This document shows, piece by piece, positions 46,899 through 58,645 of a DNA stretch of 64,000 nucleotides. The notes beneath the pieces are model-generated. The model did no database searches and was not told the origin of the DNA. It worked only from the letters and a program-made list of their open reading frames with translations. The position numbers and the translations under genes were made by a program. Source of the DNA: Flammula alnicola (taxonomy: Eukaryota; Basidiomycota; Agaricomycetes; Agaricales; Strophariaceae); contig JADNRV010000003.1 of NCBI GenBank assembly GCA_015499995.1, positions 930,001-994,000 on the forward strand, in the 5' to 3' direction. How positions within the stretch are numbered: position 1 is the stretch's first letter; the number at the start of each line of letters is the position of its first letter.

Positions 46899-49057
46899 TC
46901 AGCACTCGCCCTGCCAATTCCTCCATTCCGCTGTCCAATTCACATGTCCCGTCCGAGGCGTGTAGGGGGGCGTGTCCAGATCATGCACCGGTACCCCGGG
47001 TCGCTCTCTCCAATACGCCTCTTCCACCTGCCGCGTCCATTCCTTGTCCCCCCACTTCCCACTCGGCATCCCGTCCACGCTCACCCCGCTCTCCCCCCAT
47101 TCCCTTTCGTATTTCTCTTCATCCCGAGTTACCGCCGCCGCAACCGCCTTCAGCTGCCCCCCTCCATTGACGCACCCTCCAGGACACGCCATCACCTCCA
47201 CATACTCGTACTTTCTCTCTTCCTCTCCCGCACCCCCTCCTCGCCTCGTCGTCCTCCGCGCCCCCACCCGTGCAGCCAACCGCCCCGCAGCTCCCCCTCC
47301 CGTCCGCACGCCCCTCTCCTTCCCCACCTTGCGCACAATGTTCTGCAAGTTCCTGAACCCATAGCATTTCGCGCCCTTGAACACCACCCGCCCGCCCTCC
47401 TTGTCTTCCGTAAGCGTATATCTTCGTAATCAGCGTTCCGGATCATCTTCACGGATAGTACGAGCCGCGTCTCTGATGTCGATTGCAAGTGCCCATGATG
47501 GAATGCAGGTACGAGCCCGAGGACGTGCCCGAGTGCTGTATCAGCTCCGGCAGTTGGATTTGTTGAGTTTGAGAGCCGCTTGCAAGGGCGGTGTCAAGTC
47601 GAGCTCGCCCGCGACTGGTATTGACAGATCCCACCCTTTGTCGCGCATCATCAATTCCAACTCGCCCGTCGTGATCACGCAGTCCACGTCTCGCGTCGCG
47701 TACACTTCGTCGTAAAAGTCTTTCCGCGACGCCTCTAGTTTCTTGTCGTAGCACGACATCACAGTGACATGGTATACACCGTCCGGCCTGAGTAATAATA
47801 ATAAAATAATCAGTTGTCTGTTAACGAAAGTAAGACGAGAAAGGGGACGACGTCCGACCCCACGCTGGCCCATCCACGATTTCACCAGCGTCCCCATCAC
47901 CTGCTGCGGGCTCTTCGTCCGCGCGATGAACGGCAGCATCTCCGCGTGCGCCTTTTCCGCATAGCATATCCACCCCGGGCACGCGCTCGCCAGCATCGGC
48001 AACTCGCTGCTGCTGGTCCCCACCCTCACCCCCACCCCCACTCCCACTCCCCGCCGCCGCCGCCCGCCGCTCCAAAAACTCCGCGACGTGCTCCTTCAAC
48101 GCGAGGTGCCGCGCGAACGTCGTGTCGAAGACGTGTGCGAACCCCAGCACGTCCGTGCAGAAGGCCTGCACGCGGCGCAGCATCTGGCGCGGGGTTACTG
48201 CTCTTCCAGCCGAGCGAGAGAGGAGAGGAGGCGGATAGAGACGCCGCGAGCGAGGCAAGCGACTGTGGCGCAATCGAGATGACAAGGATCTTCCTGTCCG
48301 CTGCGTTCGCGAGGGCGGTGTTGGACGCGAGGAAGTTGAGCACTTCCGTGTGCGATTGGAGCGTGATGAGGACGGACTCGGCGGAGGTTATGCAGCCGCT
48401 GTCGGTGCGTTGAGGTTAGACGGTACGGGGTGGGAGGGACGAGAACGAGGACGTACCTGCAAGCGAGACAGTCGTTCAGGCTGATTTGGGCTTGGTGTAG
48501 TTTGTTGCTTGCTGCAGAGGTAGAGGCATTGGCGTTGGTATTGGGAGGAAGACACTTCGTAGTACGCCCCGCTGGAGTCGATGAGGATCTCTGTCTGTAG
48601 GGTTTCTTTCGTCAGGTCACGTGTAGTAGGAATGAGATAGAGAGAGCAGAAAGACAAGATGCGAAATTCAGAATGAAACGAGGACAGAGGCACCGTGGGT
48701 GAGCGCAAAGACAAAACTCCCAAGAACAGCAGGGAGAGAAACTCACCGACGCTGCACCCGCCTCCCGCTCCTGCTTCGACGGTGCGTTGGCCTGCTCAAC
48801 GGCTTGATGCATGCTTGCGAGGGCGTGATAAAGTCGTTGAGATCCGTTAGTGTCTGCAGATAGGCGTCGTCCAAGTCGAAGTAGGAGTCGGAGTCGAAGT
48901 CGAGATACGGTCAAGGGTCGAAGGTCGAACAGGCATTTCGATATCGGAACACAAAGGACGGCGCGGAACAGTGATCAATCAGCACAAGGCTGACGGTGAT
49001 GAATGGGAAGAGAGAATGGAAGAGAGATAGACGTACGAGGGCACCAGAGAAGGCCAT
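46899..49057 (-). CDS. NAR1: Cytosolic Fe-S assembly factor Nar1 (iron-only hydrogenase-like), frame heavily interrupted
   Basis: Nar1 is an essential component of cytosolic Fe-S protein assembly, related to Fe-hydrogenases. The start at 49057 gives MAFSGAL, a 205-base intron, then [18 protein letters not shown]. Next are [20 protein letters not shown] (cluster Cys), [131 protein letters not shown] and [17 protein letters not shown]. Frame changes are needed near 48808, 48545, 48198, 48015, 47590, between 47490 and 47460, and near 47415. Most look like single missing bases. The conserved blocks between them are intact. The region is GC-rich with G/C runs. Confidence 0.85.
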
Positions 49058-49483
49058 GGTGATAGTCAGTAGGAGTGTGGGAGTTGGATTTTGAGTGGTG
49101 TGGATTACAGTAATGCCTCGGGTCGATGGGAATTTAGATATTTGTGGGAGTCAGGCCTAGTGCGAACCTTGGGTGCTTGACTCAAGGTCAAGGGTAACGT
49201 TAACGTTAACTTTGAAGAAGTAAGTCGAGGAAATGCTTATAGAGCAAAAATGAGTCCGAGGAGCCAATTGCGCTGATGACATTGCAAATTATAGAGTGCG
49301 ATTAGATAAGATAACGGTGATCGTAAGAAGTTAAATTTATTGCGCCACATTCACTCACTTATAAGTATTTGTCTTTTTTGTCGACTCAATACTAGTGTCC
49401 GTGTCTTGGGCTTTATCTGCAGAACAGCAACCACGTAAATTCGGATGCTAAATGAACTTGAAGTACAGCTATCATGCCCACTC
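48973..49483. repeat. Direct repeat copy 1: NAR1 5' end and promoter
   Basis: This segment, which spans the first NAR1 exon and its upstream region, is repeated at 50121-50625 in the same orientation. The longest shared strings include TATAGAGTGCGATTAGATAA at 49290 onward. It contains the NAR1 start codon. Confidence 0.85.
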
Positions 49484-49595
49484 GATCCAATCTCCTCCAC
49501 AATTTCAACCCTCAAAACCACGCTCGCTCGTCTTGCCGCGCAGCGGCGCTCCCAAGGCGCTCCACGACCTATCCCTACTGTTCAAGGTCAGATAA

Positions 49596-49919
49596 CTATT
49601 CAATTGCACCAAAAACACCGCTTACGGAACAAAGGTTGCGGCAATTCAATGAATTGGCAGCCACGCAGCAACAAACCAAAGGCTGCAGCTTCGCCAGCGC
49701 CGCTATCTCTTCCGTCGTCATCACGTTCTTCGCCGCGGCGCCCTCAGGGACGAATACATCAGAGTTGAATATGCGTCCACTGTCGTGAGGCATTGGTGGT
49801 GTCGCAGGCGCATCATAGTAGCAGCAGATGTTTGCTTGCTCGACGTTTGCTTGCACGAGGAGCGGTTGGGGCGCGAAGGCTAGAAGGGCAACTTGAGCAA
49901 AGATGAATGAGAGTTTCAT
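49596..49919 (-). CDS. Small secreted cysteine-rich protein (107 residues)
   Basis: The ATG at 49919 gives a good signal peptide (MKLSFIFAQVALLAFAPQPL, probably cleaved after VQA or nearby). The mature part of about 80 residues has seven Cys, in NICCYYD, then PLVCCCVAANSLNCRNLCS. No hydrophobin spacing (eight Cys) or known toxin pattern is matched. It ends at TAG at 49596; a GTAAGC donor just before the end suggests the last codons could instead be spliced. The gene lies between the two direct repeats and is transcribed towards NAR1. Small secreted proteins are common and fast-evolving in agaricomycetes, so the role is unknown. Confidence 0.5.
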   Translation of the reverse strand: MKLSFIFAQVALLAFAPQPLLVQANVEQANICCYYDAPATPPMPHDSGRIFNSDVFVPEGAAAKNVMTTEEIAALAKLQPLVCCCVAANSLNCRNLCSVSGVFGAIE

Positions 49920-50120
49920 CTTTGGACTTCAATCCTGTTTGCTGTGGGACAGGAGAAGGGGAAGGGCTTTATACCTTCTCAAAGCCTCCTGTCCCTGCCA
50001 CCGCGGACAAGCAAAGCAACTTCATATCCTTTGTTAGCACATGGCCCCTGGATGTTCAGCCTGCTTCTACGAGTTAACCAAGTAATCCAAATACTATGAA
50101 AAAGATAGGACGTAACAGGG

Positions 50121-50625
50121 GATCAATCAGCACAAGGCTGACGGTGATGATGAATGGGAAGAGAGCGAGAGGCGAGAGACGTATGCACCAGCACAAGGGC
50201 ACCAGAGAAGCCCATGGAGTGTTGGTCGATGGTTGGGACCTGAGGACGGTGGTGTTGGATTTGAGTACAGTAATGCTTGAGATCTAGAGCCTCAGGTCGA
50301 TGAGAAGTTAAATATTTAAGGCTGTAGTCTGCAGTGGAGCCGGGCCCGCGAACCTTGCAAAGTTTGCTCCGCGACCGAATGACTTCAGGTATAACATTAA
50401 CTTTGAAGTTTGGGGAATTGGTTATACTGATAGAGCAAAACGAGCTCCATAAACGCATTGCAAGTTATAGAGTGCGATTAGATAAGATAACGGTCATTGT
50501 GAAGGGTTGCGCCACACTCATATCTAAATTTGTCGACTCGATACTGGTGTGTATCCATTTGTCTGCAGCAACCATATAAATCCGGATACTTGATGAACTT
50601 GAAGTACAACTATTATGCCCACTCC
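50121..50625. repeat. Direct repeat copy 2: relic of NAR1 promoter and first exon
   Basis: About 1.15 kb from copy 1, the same order of blocks recurs: GATCAATCAGCACAAGGCTG (50121), the start-codon block CACCAGAGAAGCCCATGG (50199-50216), TATAGAGTGCGATTAGATAA (50466) and GAACTTGAAGTACAACTAT. Reverse-complement reading at 50215 gives MGFSGALVL, matching the NAR1 beginning MAFSGAL, but the donor site is displaced by an insertion and no NAR1 body follows. Confidence 0.85.
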
Positions 50626-50940
50626 CTCTCCTTCCTAGAACATACACCACTTGCATCTCATCCTATCTAATTGGCACCCTGAAATTTCTGCCATCTCCAC
50701 GAGACCAAGTAATCAAATGCTATGAATAGACGGCGCGGAAGCCTCGATAGCTGACCCAACCGGGTTCGGTGAATTAATAGTGTCCTAGTACTAATTTATT
50801 TTCTAATACACAGATAAACTTGTGCTCCAGAGGAATGACAGTGGGTATAGAGGGCGTACGCTTGAAGTGTTTGTGGTTACAAATCGAATGTGATAATTAG
50901 GCTCATAGTCTCTGTCCATTATATCGTTACACTCCTTGAC
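50626..50940. other. Spacer downstream of the PL14-like gene
   Basis: The 315 bases between the repeat and the lyase stop hold the lyase 3' untranslated region. No gene is supported. Confidence 0.35.
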
Positions 50941-52282
50941 CTAGATGCAATACGCAGAACCAACAATGACAGTGAGGAGGGCGAGTACCAGGGTCATTGA
51001 GGATTTATAACTAGAAGGGGCATCGTTGACGAGCGGGCCCGTCATGTTCGACGGCGAGGAGCTACCCCAGAGTCGGACATTGCGGAAGTAAGTGTGCGTA
51101 TTCACTGGGGTTGCCCACTGGTGTCTGAACCTGGATTGAAAGTTCTCAGCATTAAATCGGGACAATAAGATTGTGCCAAGTTACCTCCAAAGAATGTCCT
51201 AGAATAAAGTGGCATCAGAAGTTGGCTTCGAGGACACGTAGATTTCGGAGACTTACGAGAAATAAAACCCGTTGGCAACAACTGAGTTGCTGGCGCGGAT
51301 TTGAAGGCCGGTTTGCGAGACGGCAAGCAGATCGTTAAAGCTAGAGTCCGCGAAACATGTCAACACCACAGCCCACTTGAGACACTTTGGAATACACATA
51401 CTAAAGAGCGATATACCCATTGGCTACATCAGGAGGGTTGTTGAGTTGCACGATTTGGGTCACTCGCATCCATCTATTTCATCCGATGAGATCATGGACA
51501 AGGCTGGGAAGGTTCCTGCTGGAGACTCACTGTCCGCTAACGAAACTAAAAGCACCCCGCTGAATGGATATACCGAAATCCGAGTTACATGTGATGGATT
51601 TCTCCGAGCACAAGTTGTTTGTGGCAGGGATATATGCATAAACTAGAATAAAGATGGATAATAAGCACGCTTTGCCACTGAGAACAGAAAACAAATGAGA
51701 GCGCATACTCTCTCCCGCCCCACTCGTCCTCCACATTAGACGAGAACTGAAACAGTCGAGACCATCGGCTTTGTTACCACCACTGCATCCCGTCGAATTG
51801 AGACCCCCGCGCAGACCAGGCAGCTTCCCGCCTTTGACCCAGTTGAAGCCCGCGTCAAAGGCGAGTTCGTAGGAGACCATCATGGAATTGAAGCTCGACC
51901 CATCGGTCGTGTTCCATAGCGAGTAGAATTGCGAACCGCCAGTGTCATGCGAGAAGCTTCCCTCAGGGTAGGTTACCTGAAGAACGGGCCCTGAAGAGGA
52001 GGCGCCCGATACGCCATTGGGCGGCTTGTCGGGAAACGGGTCCGCCACAAAGGCGAGATTGTCGGGACCATCCTGGATGTGTCCCTTGTTGAGCGACCAT
52101 TCGGATACAAGGAGATTTTGGGTTTCATTGGATGTTTGGGTTGCAGTAGGGAATGGTAGTGTTGTGCTTGTGGCGAGATTGTACTGCACGGCGACGGCCT
52201 CTGGGGCGATCTGCGACGCTGCTCGTACGAGGTGGAGTAGCGAGACTGGTAATAGAATGAGAGAGAAATAGGAATGATACAT
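50941..52282 (-). CDS. Secreted polysaccharide lyase, family 14-like
   Basis: PL14 enzymes cleave glucuronate- or alginate-type polymers by beta-elimination. The start at 52282 gives a signal peptide (MYHSYFSLILLPVSLLHLVR, then AAS). Conserved blocks are SGPVLQVTYPEGSFSHDTGG, SQFYSLWNTTDGSSFNSMMV, SYELAFDAGFNWVKGGKLPG, LRGGLNSTGCSGGNKADGLD, CFSSRLMWRTSGAGE, YAYIPATNNLCSEKS, GAFSFVSGQWMRVTQIVQLN and TPVNTHTYFRNVRLWG. The C-terminus is Ser/Asn-rich followed by a hydrophobic helix (MTLVLALLTVIVGSAYCI), which looks like a GPI-anchor signal. Around 51122 one base seems to be missing (between SDT and WATPVN). Five introns. The family name is recalled from similar fungal proteins. Confidence 0.8.
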
Positions 52283-52511
52283 GGCGAGAGAGAAGGAAAG
52301 AAATGGAAGGAACTTTGACTGAGTGACTGGCCAGAGTCGTCGTTGCGTTCTAAGTTCTAACCAAGCCGTGCCCTTGCCGATCCTGCTTTTAGACTCTGCT
52401 TACCGAGCGGAACCAAAAGCGGATGGAGTACAGTGCTACATGCTAACCACGTCTTCCAACCTACACGACACACCGGGGAACTCGATGTTTTGCTCATAAT
52501 TATAGTCCACA

Positions 52512-54715
52512 ATGTTCAAACAAACCTCGCGCTCAAGACTAGATGTCGCCTCTGATTCGGACGAGCATAGGCAACCTCTTCTTCGTTCGCGTTCGCGGGA
52601 GGATCTCGACCAACAGCCTCAGACGATATTTACCGCCGGAGATGATTCGGACGATGACCTCGAAGGAACGAGCGCCCTCGTAACACCCAAGATCGCAAGG
52701 GGAACACATACTGTCACCTTCAAGGAGGAAGTACAGGTCATCGCGCCCCAGCTGCGTTCCACAACGTCCAGTCGCGAAACACGTCAGTAACACATGGTTA
52801 CTCATCCATACTTTTTCTCTTACAGCTATTCTAGAATTTGAACAGGACTCCGACGACCTCGATGAGGAGGCCATGCGAGAATTGGAGAACGCCAATGTTA
52901 CGGCACGGGGCGAACGCGAGCAAAGGATGCCTCTCCTCGTTGGTCTCTTCGATTCCTCCGCTTCTCGGAGAAGTCTGGAATCGTTCCCTCTCAGTGGGAC
53001 AAATGGAAATACCGTCCTCATTGGAGAGGATACCGTCGACTTGGATGAAATAGCAGCAAAGCGAACCGCTGGAGGTGGTATGGTGGATTCAATAGCTAAC
53101 ATGGCGAATTCTATCTTGGGCGCAGGTATGTCTTTTCTTCTCTAATATATTTCTTGCACTTACCGAATTTAGGTATCATTGGTATGGTAGGATTGTTTTT
53201 CTGTGGTGCTTCCCCGACTTAAAAGTTCGGTTGACCTAGGCCTCCCATACGCCATCCGTCAAGCTGGTTTCTTCGCGGGTCTCATGCTCCTTGTCATTCT
53301 CTGTGCTGTGACGGACTGGACTATCCGCCTCATTGTCATAAATGCTAAACTAAGTGGTGGCCACTCATATATCGACATCATGAGCCACTGCTTTGGTTCC
53401 AGCGGTCGAGCAGCAGTTTCTTTTTTCCAATTCACCTTTGCCTTTGGAGGTGAATCCCTCTGATCACTGCCTTTCGTAAACTCGCTAATATAATTATTCA
53501 GGCATGTGTGCGTTTGGCATTATCATTGGCGACACCCTACCTCAGGTTCTTCGCTCTGTATTCCCAAAACTACCAACGATACCCATTCTCAAAATTTTTG
53601 CAAACCGCCAATTTATAATTGCGTTTTGTACCATCTGCTTTTCATACCCTCTATCCCTCTACCGTGACATACACAAGCTATCACGTGCATCAGCATTAGC
53701 CCTCGTGGGCATGCTCATCATCGTCTTCGCCGTTTTAATTGAAGGACCCCATGTACCCCCAGGCATGAAAGGCGACCAAGCGGGCAAGTACTCAATAATC
53801 GAACCAGGTATCTTCCAAGCCATTGGTGTTATCAGTTTTGCTTTCGGTAAGTCATTCCATCAGGCTCTTTGCTTCTGGGTTATACCTCTGTTCTCATGGA
53901 TAATCCTGCATAGTTTGCCATCATAACTCCCTTTTAATCTACGGAAGTCTGCGCACTCCGACCTTAGACAGATTCGCGAAAGTGACACACGTGTCGACTT
54001 TTATATCCCTCCTTTCCTGCCTGACCCTCGGTATCTCGGCGTACATCGTCTTTACAGACAAAACACAGGGAAACATCTTGAACAACTTCCCACAGGTGAG
54101 CCGGGGCGCTCGACCCATGATCATCCTATAACCGTAGGATCTTTTTATAACAAGTTCATCTATTTTAGAATGATACATTGATCAACGTTGCGCGATTTGC
54201 TTTCGGGTTGAACATGTTTACGACCCTTCCATTGGAGCTGTTCGTATGCAGAGAGGTTAGTCAAGACGACATGTCTGTTCCTGCCCCTATCATCTTACGA
54301 CTTTATCCCAGGTAGTCGAACAGTATTTTTTCTCGCACGAAGCCTTTAGCCCACAACGACATCTATTTTTCACGACAACTATTTTGTTTTCGTCTATGCT
54401 TGGTGAGAGCGATGGATCTATACTTCAGTCAGCTATAGTCTGAATGTTTTCCTCTATTTTTCAGTCGCGCTAATAACTTGTGATCTGGGTGTCATGCTAG
54501 AAATAACCGGAGGCGTTTCAGCCACGACGTTGGCCTATATTTTCCCTGCTGCATGCTATATCAAGCTCGTTGACAAAAGACTACCCTGGTACAGCGCGAC
54601 AAAACTACCCGCAGTAATCTGTGTCATTTTTGGGTTGCTCGTTATGGTGATCTCGCTTTTCCTTGCTCTTGCAAAATCATGGACCCCGGAAGGTTCGCCA
54701 AAGATATGCATTTAG
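52512..54715 (+). CDS. AAAP-family amino-acid transporter (vacuolar AVT-like)
   Basis: AAAP/AVT transporters move neutral amino acids across the vacuole or other endomembranes using the proton gradient. The start at 52512 gives a hydrophilic, acidic N-terminus of ~180 residues (MFKQTSRSRLDVASDSDEHR). The transporter core starts GGGMVDSIANMANSILGAGI, then LPYAIRQAGFFAGLMLLVIL, the conserved first helices. Around ten further helices follow (FIIAFCTICFSYPLSLYRDI; ASALALVGMLIIVFAVLIEG; FTTLPLELFVCREVVEQYFF; VSATTLAYIFPAACYIKLVD), ending SPKICI. About eight short introns; the frame is continuous. Confidence 0.91.
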
Positions 54716-54879
54716 ATTGCAGTACAAAATCTAGCCACGTATGAATGATAGACCTCGGTATCTGATATACGTGTACTTATTAGTTATTCTAGATCATCAA
54801 GATGGACAGGACATATGTACATAGGACAGTGTAATTAATAATTATGTAGGTACCTGGATACCCCTCAAGATGACCCCCG

Positions 54880-56754
54880 TCAAATTGCACTCAGTGCCGC
54901 TGCGAGACCTGGGATTTCATCGATGGATTCAAGACGGATGCCTTTGGCGAGGCTCTCTTTGGAAGAAAGAGGAGAAACGCTGAGCTCCTTGTAGTTGCTC
55001 CAAATGAGCTCGACGCGCTCAAGCGGAGACCGGTCTGGTTCGCAGGTGATAGGATCGCATACGAGCAACCAAATAGCGTCGTAGCCTCCAGCTTAGCATG
55101 ACGCATGATTAGAATTTAATTATGGCATCGGGATCCCAAGACTCACCTCCAGGAACACCTCCCCCGATTACACCGGGGAGGGACATACATGTGTCGAGCA
55201 GACTAGTTTGCTCCTCTGGCTCGATGGGAACCCCAGATAATGTACCCATTTCCTTCATCTTCGCGCGAACTTGCTAGAAGAGTGATGATAATCAGCAAAA
55301 TTGTTCAAGGAGGATCAGTGGGAGGTCAGAGACCTGAGAGAGACTGTAAGCCTCAGCGAAAGCCGCCACCACCGGCTGCTCTTCCTTAGGCTGCCATGGG
55401 TTGGCGTCCCACTTTGGAGAGCAGAAGTAAAGAGTCAGTCAACCGTCGAGACATATCTAAGAGCACGCACCTGGACGGCTTGGAGGGAAGAAATATATTT
55501 GACGGCGCTCTCGTAATTCTTCGGGTCTTGATCATGGAGCTTAGATAATTGCAGGAGGGTCTGTGCAAGAGATTGATTGAGTTGGTCAAGGTGTTTCCAG
55601 AGGGCATCGGCTAGGAGAAAACGCGTGAATACGACCATTGCATAGACCATAAAGGGATTTACCCTCGATGTTCTTTTCTTTGCGCCATTTCAAAACTTTT
55701 CCGACAAGAGAAGGGGTATCGCTGCCTGCATCAACATCGGCAAGCATAATCCGGGTATATGGGGGAAGTTTGAAGCTTCCAATGTGATAATTCCAAGCTG
55801 CATTGGAGGGTGATAAGACAGGGTATAACTTTGGCTGACAAAAGGTTTTAGATTTTTTGGTCTCATGAAAGTAAGGAAATAAGCATACCAAGCTCTCGCC
55901 CATCAAGTCCTGGATAACGGAAGGATCGAAGCGCGTGTAGAGGTGGCTCCCAAACACAGCGGCTGATACGTCAAATCCGCTGCCAACCTTTCCCTGCGCG
56001 ACACAGTGCACGAACTGGGCGAGGTTATGGCGAGGTGTCTACCCTCTCCGACATCATCTGAGAGAGAGGCTTCTGGGATCACATTTAAGTGGACCAGGAG
56101 GGCGGAGGTAAGGGAGGTTATGAGCGCGGCCGAGGATCCTAGGCCGGTTTTATGGACGTCGGAAAGATGGACACCGGTCGGACAAAACGGAGGGATGCTT
56201 GAGAGCGATTCGATAGTTCGAGGAAGTCCCAATGTCTCGAGCTGTATATCGTTTAGATTATGGAAGGCCTTCTCATATCACTCTGGCTCACTTTTGCACG
56301 TTGGGAATAAAAGTCATTATTACCGACAATCGTGATATCAAACGGCCGGGAAAGGCTCTCCTGTACGGCCGCTAAACCCTTGATCTCGACAGCCAGAGCA
56401 ATGGTATGCTGCAAGGCAAGCTGAACAAATTTATTTTTGCTGGTACTGCAGAAAAGGAATAGAAGATTAGTTCCCATCTATCTGGATCCAGAGTCATACG
56501 ATTTAAAATTACTTGTCTGCAAGAGGTTCGATCACGACGGAGGGTTCGAGGACGGCAGAGTAGGACCAGGTCGCGTCGAGAAATTGGGGAGATCGGACGC
56601 GTAAGGTATCTGCCTTCAGAGAGGGCTCATCGCGGATGATGGTATAGAAGCGCGACGAGGTCGAGACGACGATACCAGAGTATGCGGGATCAAGAACGAG
56701 ATATCCACCGGCGACAAGAACCTTCCCTGGCGCTGAGATGACAGTCGTGCGCAT
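54880..56754 (-). CDS. ERG8: Phosphomevalonate kinase
   Basis: Erg8 phosphorylates mevalonate-5-phosphate in the mevalonate route to sterols and other isoprenoids. The start at 56754 gives MRTTVISAPGKVLVAGGYLV, the GHMP-kinase N-terminus with VLDPAYSGIVVSTSSRFYTI. The ATP loop is DVHKTGLGSSAALITSLTSA. Then come NLAQFVHCVAQGKVGSGFDV, SAAVFGSHLYTRFDPSVI, RIMLADVDAGSDTPSLVGKV and, near the end, GVIGGGVPGGGYDAIWLLVC. It ends AAALSAI at 54880. The step from GRHLA to NLAQFV (about 56033) needs one extra base to read the conserved HNLAQF. Several short introns. Convergent with the transporter, with 164 bases between stops. Confidence 0.92.
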
Positions 56755-57045
56755 GAGAATAAAATCTGGTGTGGCTTACGAGGTGTAAGAAGGGGACGAG
56801 ACTGCTATCATGTGTGCTCTCGAAGAATTTTAGCCCTTGACTTTATAGCAGTACTGCTCCGGCGCATCTTGCCATCTCTCTTCTTTTTGCTGACTCAGCT
56901 GACTTTGCCGTCGTATCATCACCGCGGCCGCAACTAACTTAGTATGAACGTAATCTCACTCTAATTTCGCGTGCAAACTTTTAGAGCCAAGGGTTTGAAC
57001 AAAATTGCATCGACGAAATCACGACAGCTAAAAATATATGCACCT

Positions 57046-58473
57046 CTATCTTCCGCTTCGCTCAAACCAAGCTTTTTGCTGCCCACACGTTGTGTTCGTA
57101 CATCCCGGACACCGAAGACCCATCTGAATACTCGTAGGTCCTTTGCCCGCGGCGCAATCACGGAGATGTTCTGTTGCAATGTCGGCTAGTGCCCGAATGA
57201 ATACAGGAGAGTCGTTTAGGGAGGCAGCTCGATGCACTTCAATGCCATGCTAAAATAATTCAATATCAGCAAATAATACAAGGGATATTGAAGGGTGGCT
57301 GACCTCTTTAGCCTCCTTCGCGTACTCCAGGTCGAGTTCATAGAGCGTCTCGATGTGATCACTTGTGAACGCGATAGGAACAAGGACCACTTGCTTCTTT
57401 CCTAGACGAGCAAGACCCTTCAAAGCCTCACTCGTCTGCATACCCATCCACGCTGACGGTCCTACTTGGGATTGCCAGACCAGTCGGTAAGGATTCGAGT
57501 TGCCTAATCGTTTCATCACGGCGGCGACCGATGCAGAGACCTCCAATACATATGGATCTCCGCGGTTTACAACAGACATGGGCAACGAATGGGCCGAAAA
57601 CAGCAAGACCGTCTCTGAACGCGTCTCAGCCGGGAATTTGGCCAAAGCAGCTTCGATATTTTGCGCGACTGCCTAGATAACGAGGAACGATAGGTCGCAC
57701 GAATACGAATTGCATTTAGGCGTTATGCGTACCTCAATGAAGCCGGGATGCGTACCCCACCGGTCTATGACGCTCCACTCGAAATTATCCAGTTCACTGG
57801 TCTTCCTTTTTCTGTAGAGTTCGTTCAAGCTGCTCCCGGTCGTACTACAGCTATACTGTGGGTATTGGGTAAACGCGACGGCCCTCTTCACACCGTCTTC
57901 CTTCATCTGCCGCGCGGTCACTTCTGTGAGGGGCCGAGCATACCGGAATGCGACATACGCTTTGTGGGGGGCTGTTTCCGGGTGAAGCTCGTCGAGAAGC
58001 TTGGCCATTCCATCACCTTGGAGTTGGGTATAATGAAGAATCGGAGAACCACCTCCGATGTCGGCATATTGCTGTTCGATTTTAGGCGTCCGTCGACGGG
58101 CAATGATCGGTGCAAGGAATCGCTGGAAGGGCAGTGGAATAAGGTCTCCGTCCATGAAGAGATTTTTCAAGAAGTCGTGTGTTTCCTCAACCTGGGACAC
58201 AAAACATGAATGACGTTGTCTATGGAATGGGTGTCAGGCAGAAGGACTTACGGTGGACGGTCCCCCCATGTTCAGCATAACAATGGCTAATGATGCAAAT
58301 TATGACGACGAAGAGTTAAGACTGAACAAGAGGCTCACCTGTGGGGCTGAGAACGCGTGAGATACTGATGAATAGTAGGATAGGTATCCAAATCACCTTT
58401 TTCCAGCTGCATGGGTTGTCGCGTACGAGCGAGAGAGGGCTCGGGAGACTAGGGAGGTTCTTAGAAGAGACAT
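57046..58473 (-). CDS. HEM15: Ferrochelatase, mitochondrial
   Basis: Ferrochelatase inserts ferrous iron into protoporphyrin IX on the inner mitochondrial membrane. Three 5' exons join to a presequence [20 protein letters not shown] (start 58473), [20 protein letters not shown] and MGGPSTV. The body has [52 protein letters not shown], the catalytic block [39 protein letters not shown] and [20 protein letters not shown]. The end [14 protein letters not shown] has C-x2-C-x4-C, the spacing of the [2Fe-2S] ligands in animal and fission-yeast enzymes, so this is predicted to be a cluster-carrying type. The frame is clean. Confidence 0.94.
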
Positions 58474-58645
58474 TGAGGAAAGCTAAGCTAAACGGCAAGG
58501 AAGACGTGGAAGAGCAAGAGAAAGATGGCCGAATAAATAAATAGTAGTTTGAGCATTGACGCGAAACTGAAATGCCTCGGACACGATCGTGGTCCACGGT
58601 TAGCCAATAGGAATATTCGTTTTCACACAGATTTGTCATCTACTC

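Noticed and set aside
46563..47429. A 288-codon plus-strand open frame rich in Pro, Arg and Ser
   Set aside because: It is the antisense of the NAR1 C-terminal half, whose conserved motifs are clear on the minus strand; GC-rich antisense frames stay open by chance.
49445..49788. Plus-strand frames of about 105 codons opposite the secreted-protein gene
   Set aside because: They overlap the minus-strand frame that has a clear signal peptide and a Cys pattern; the plus-strand products show no features.
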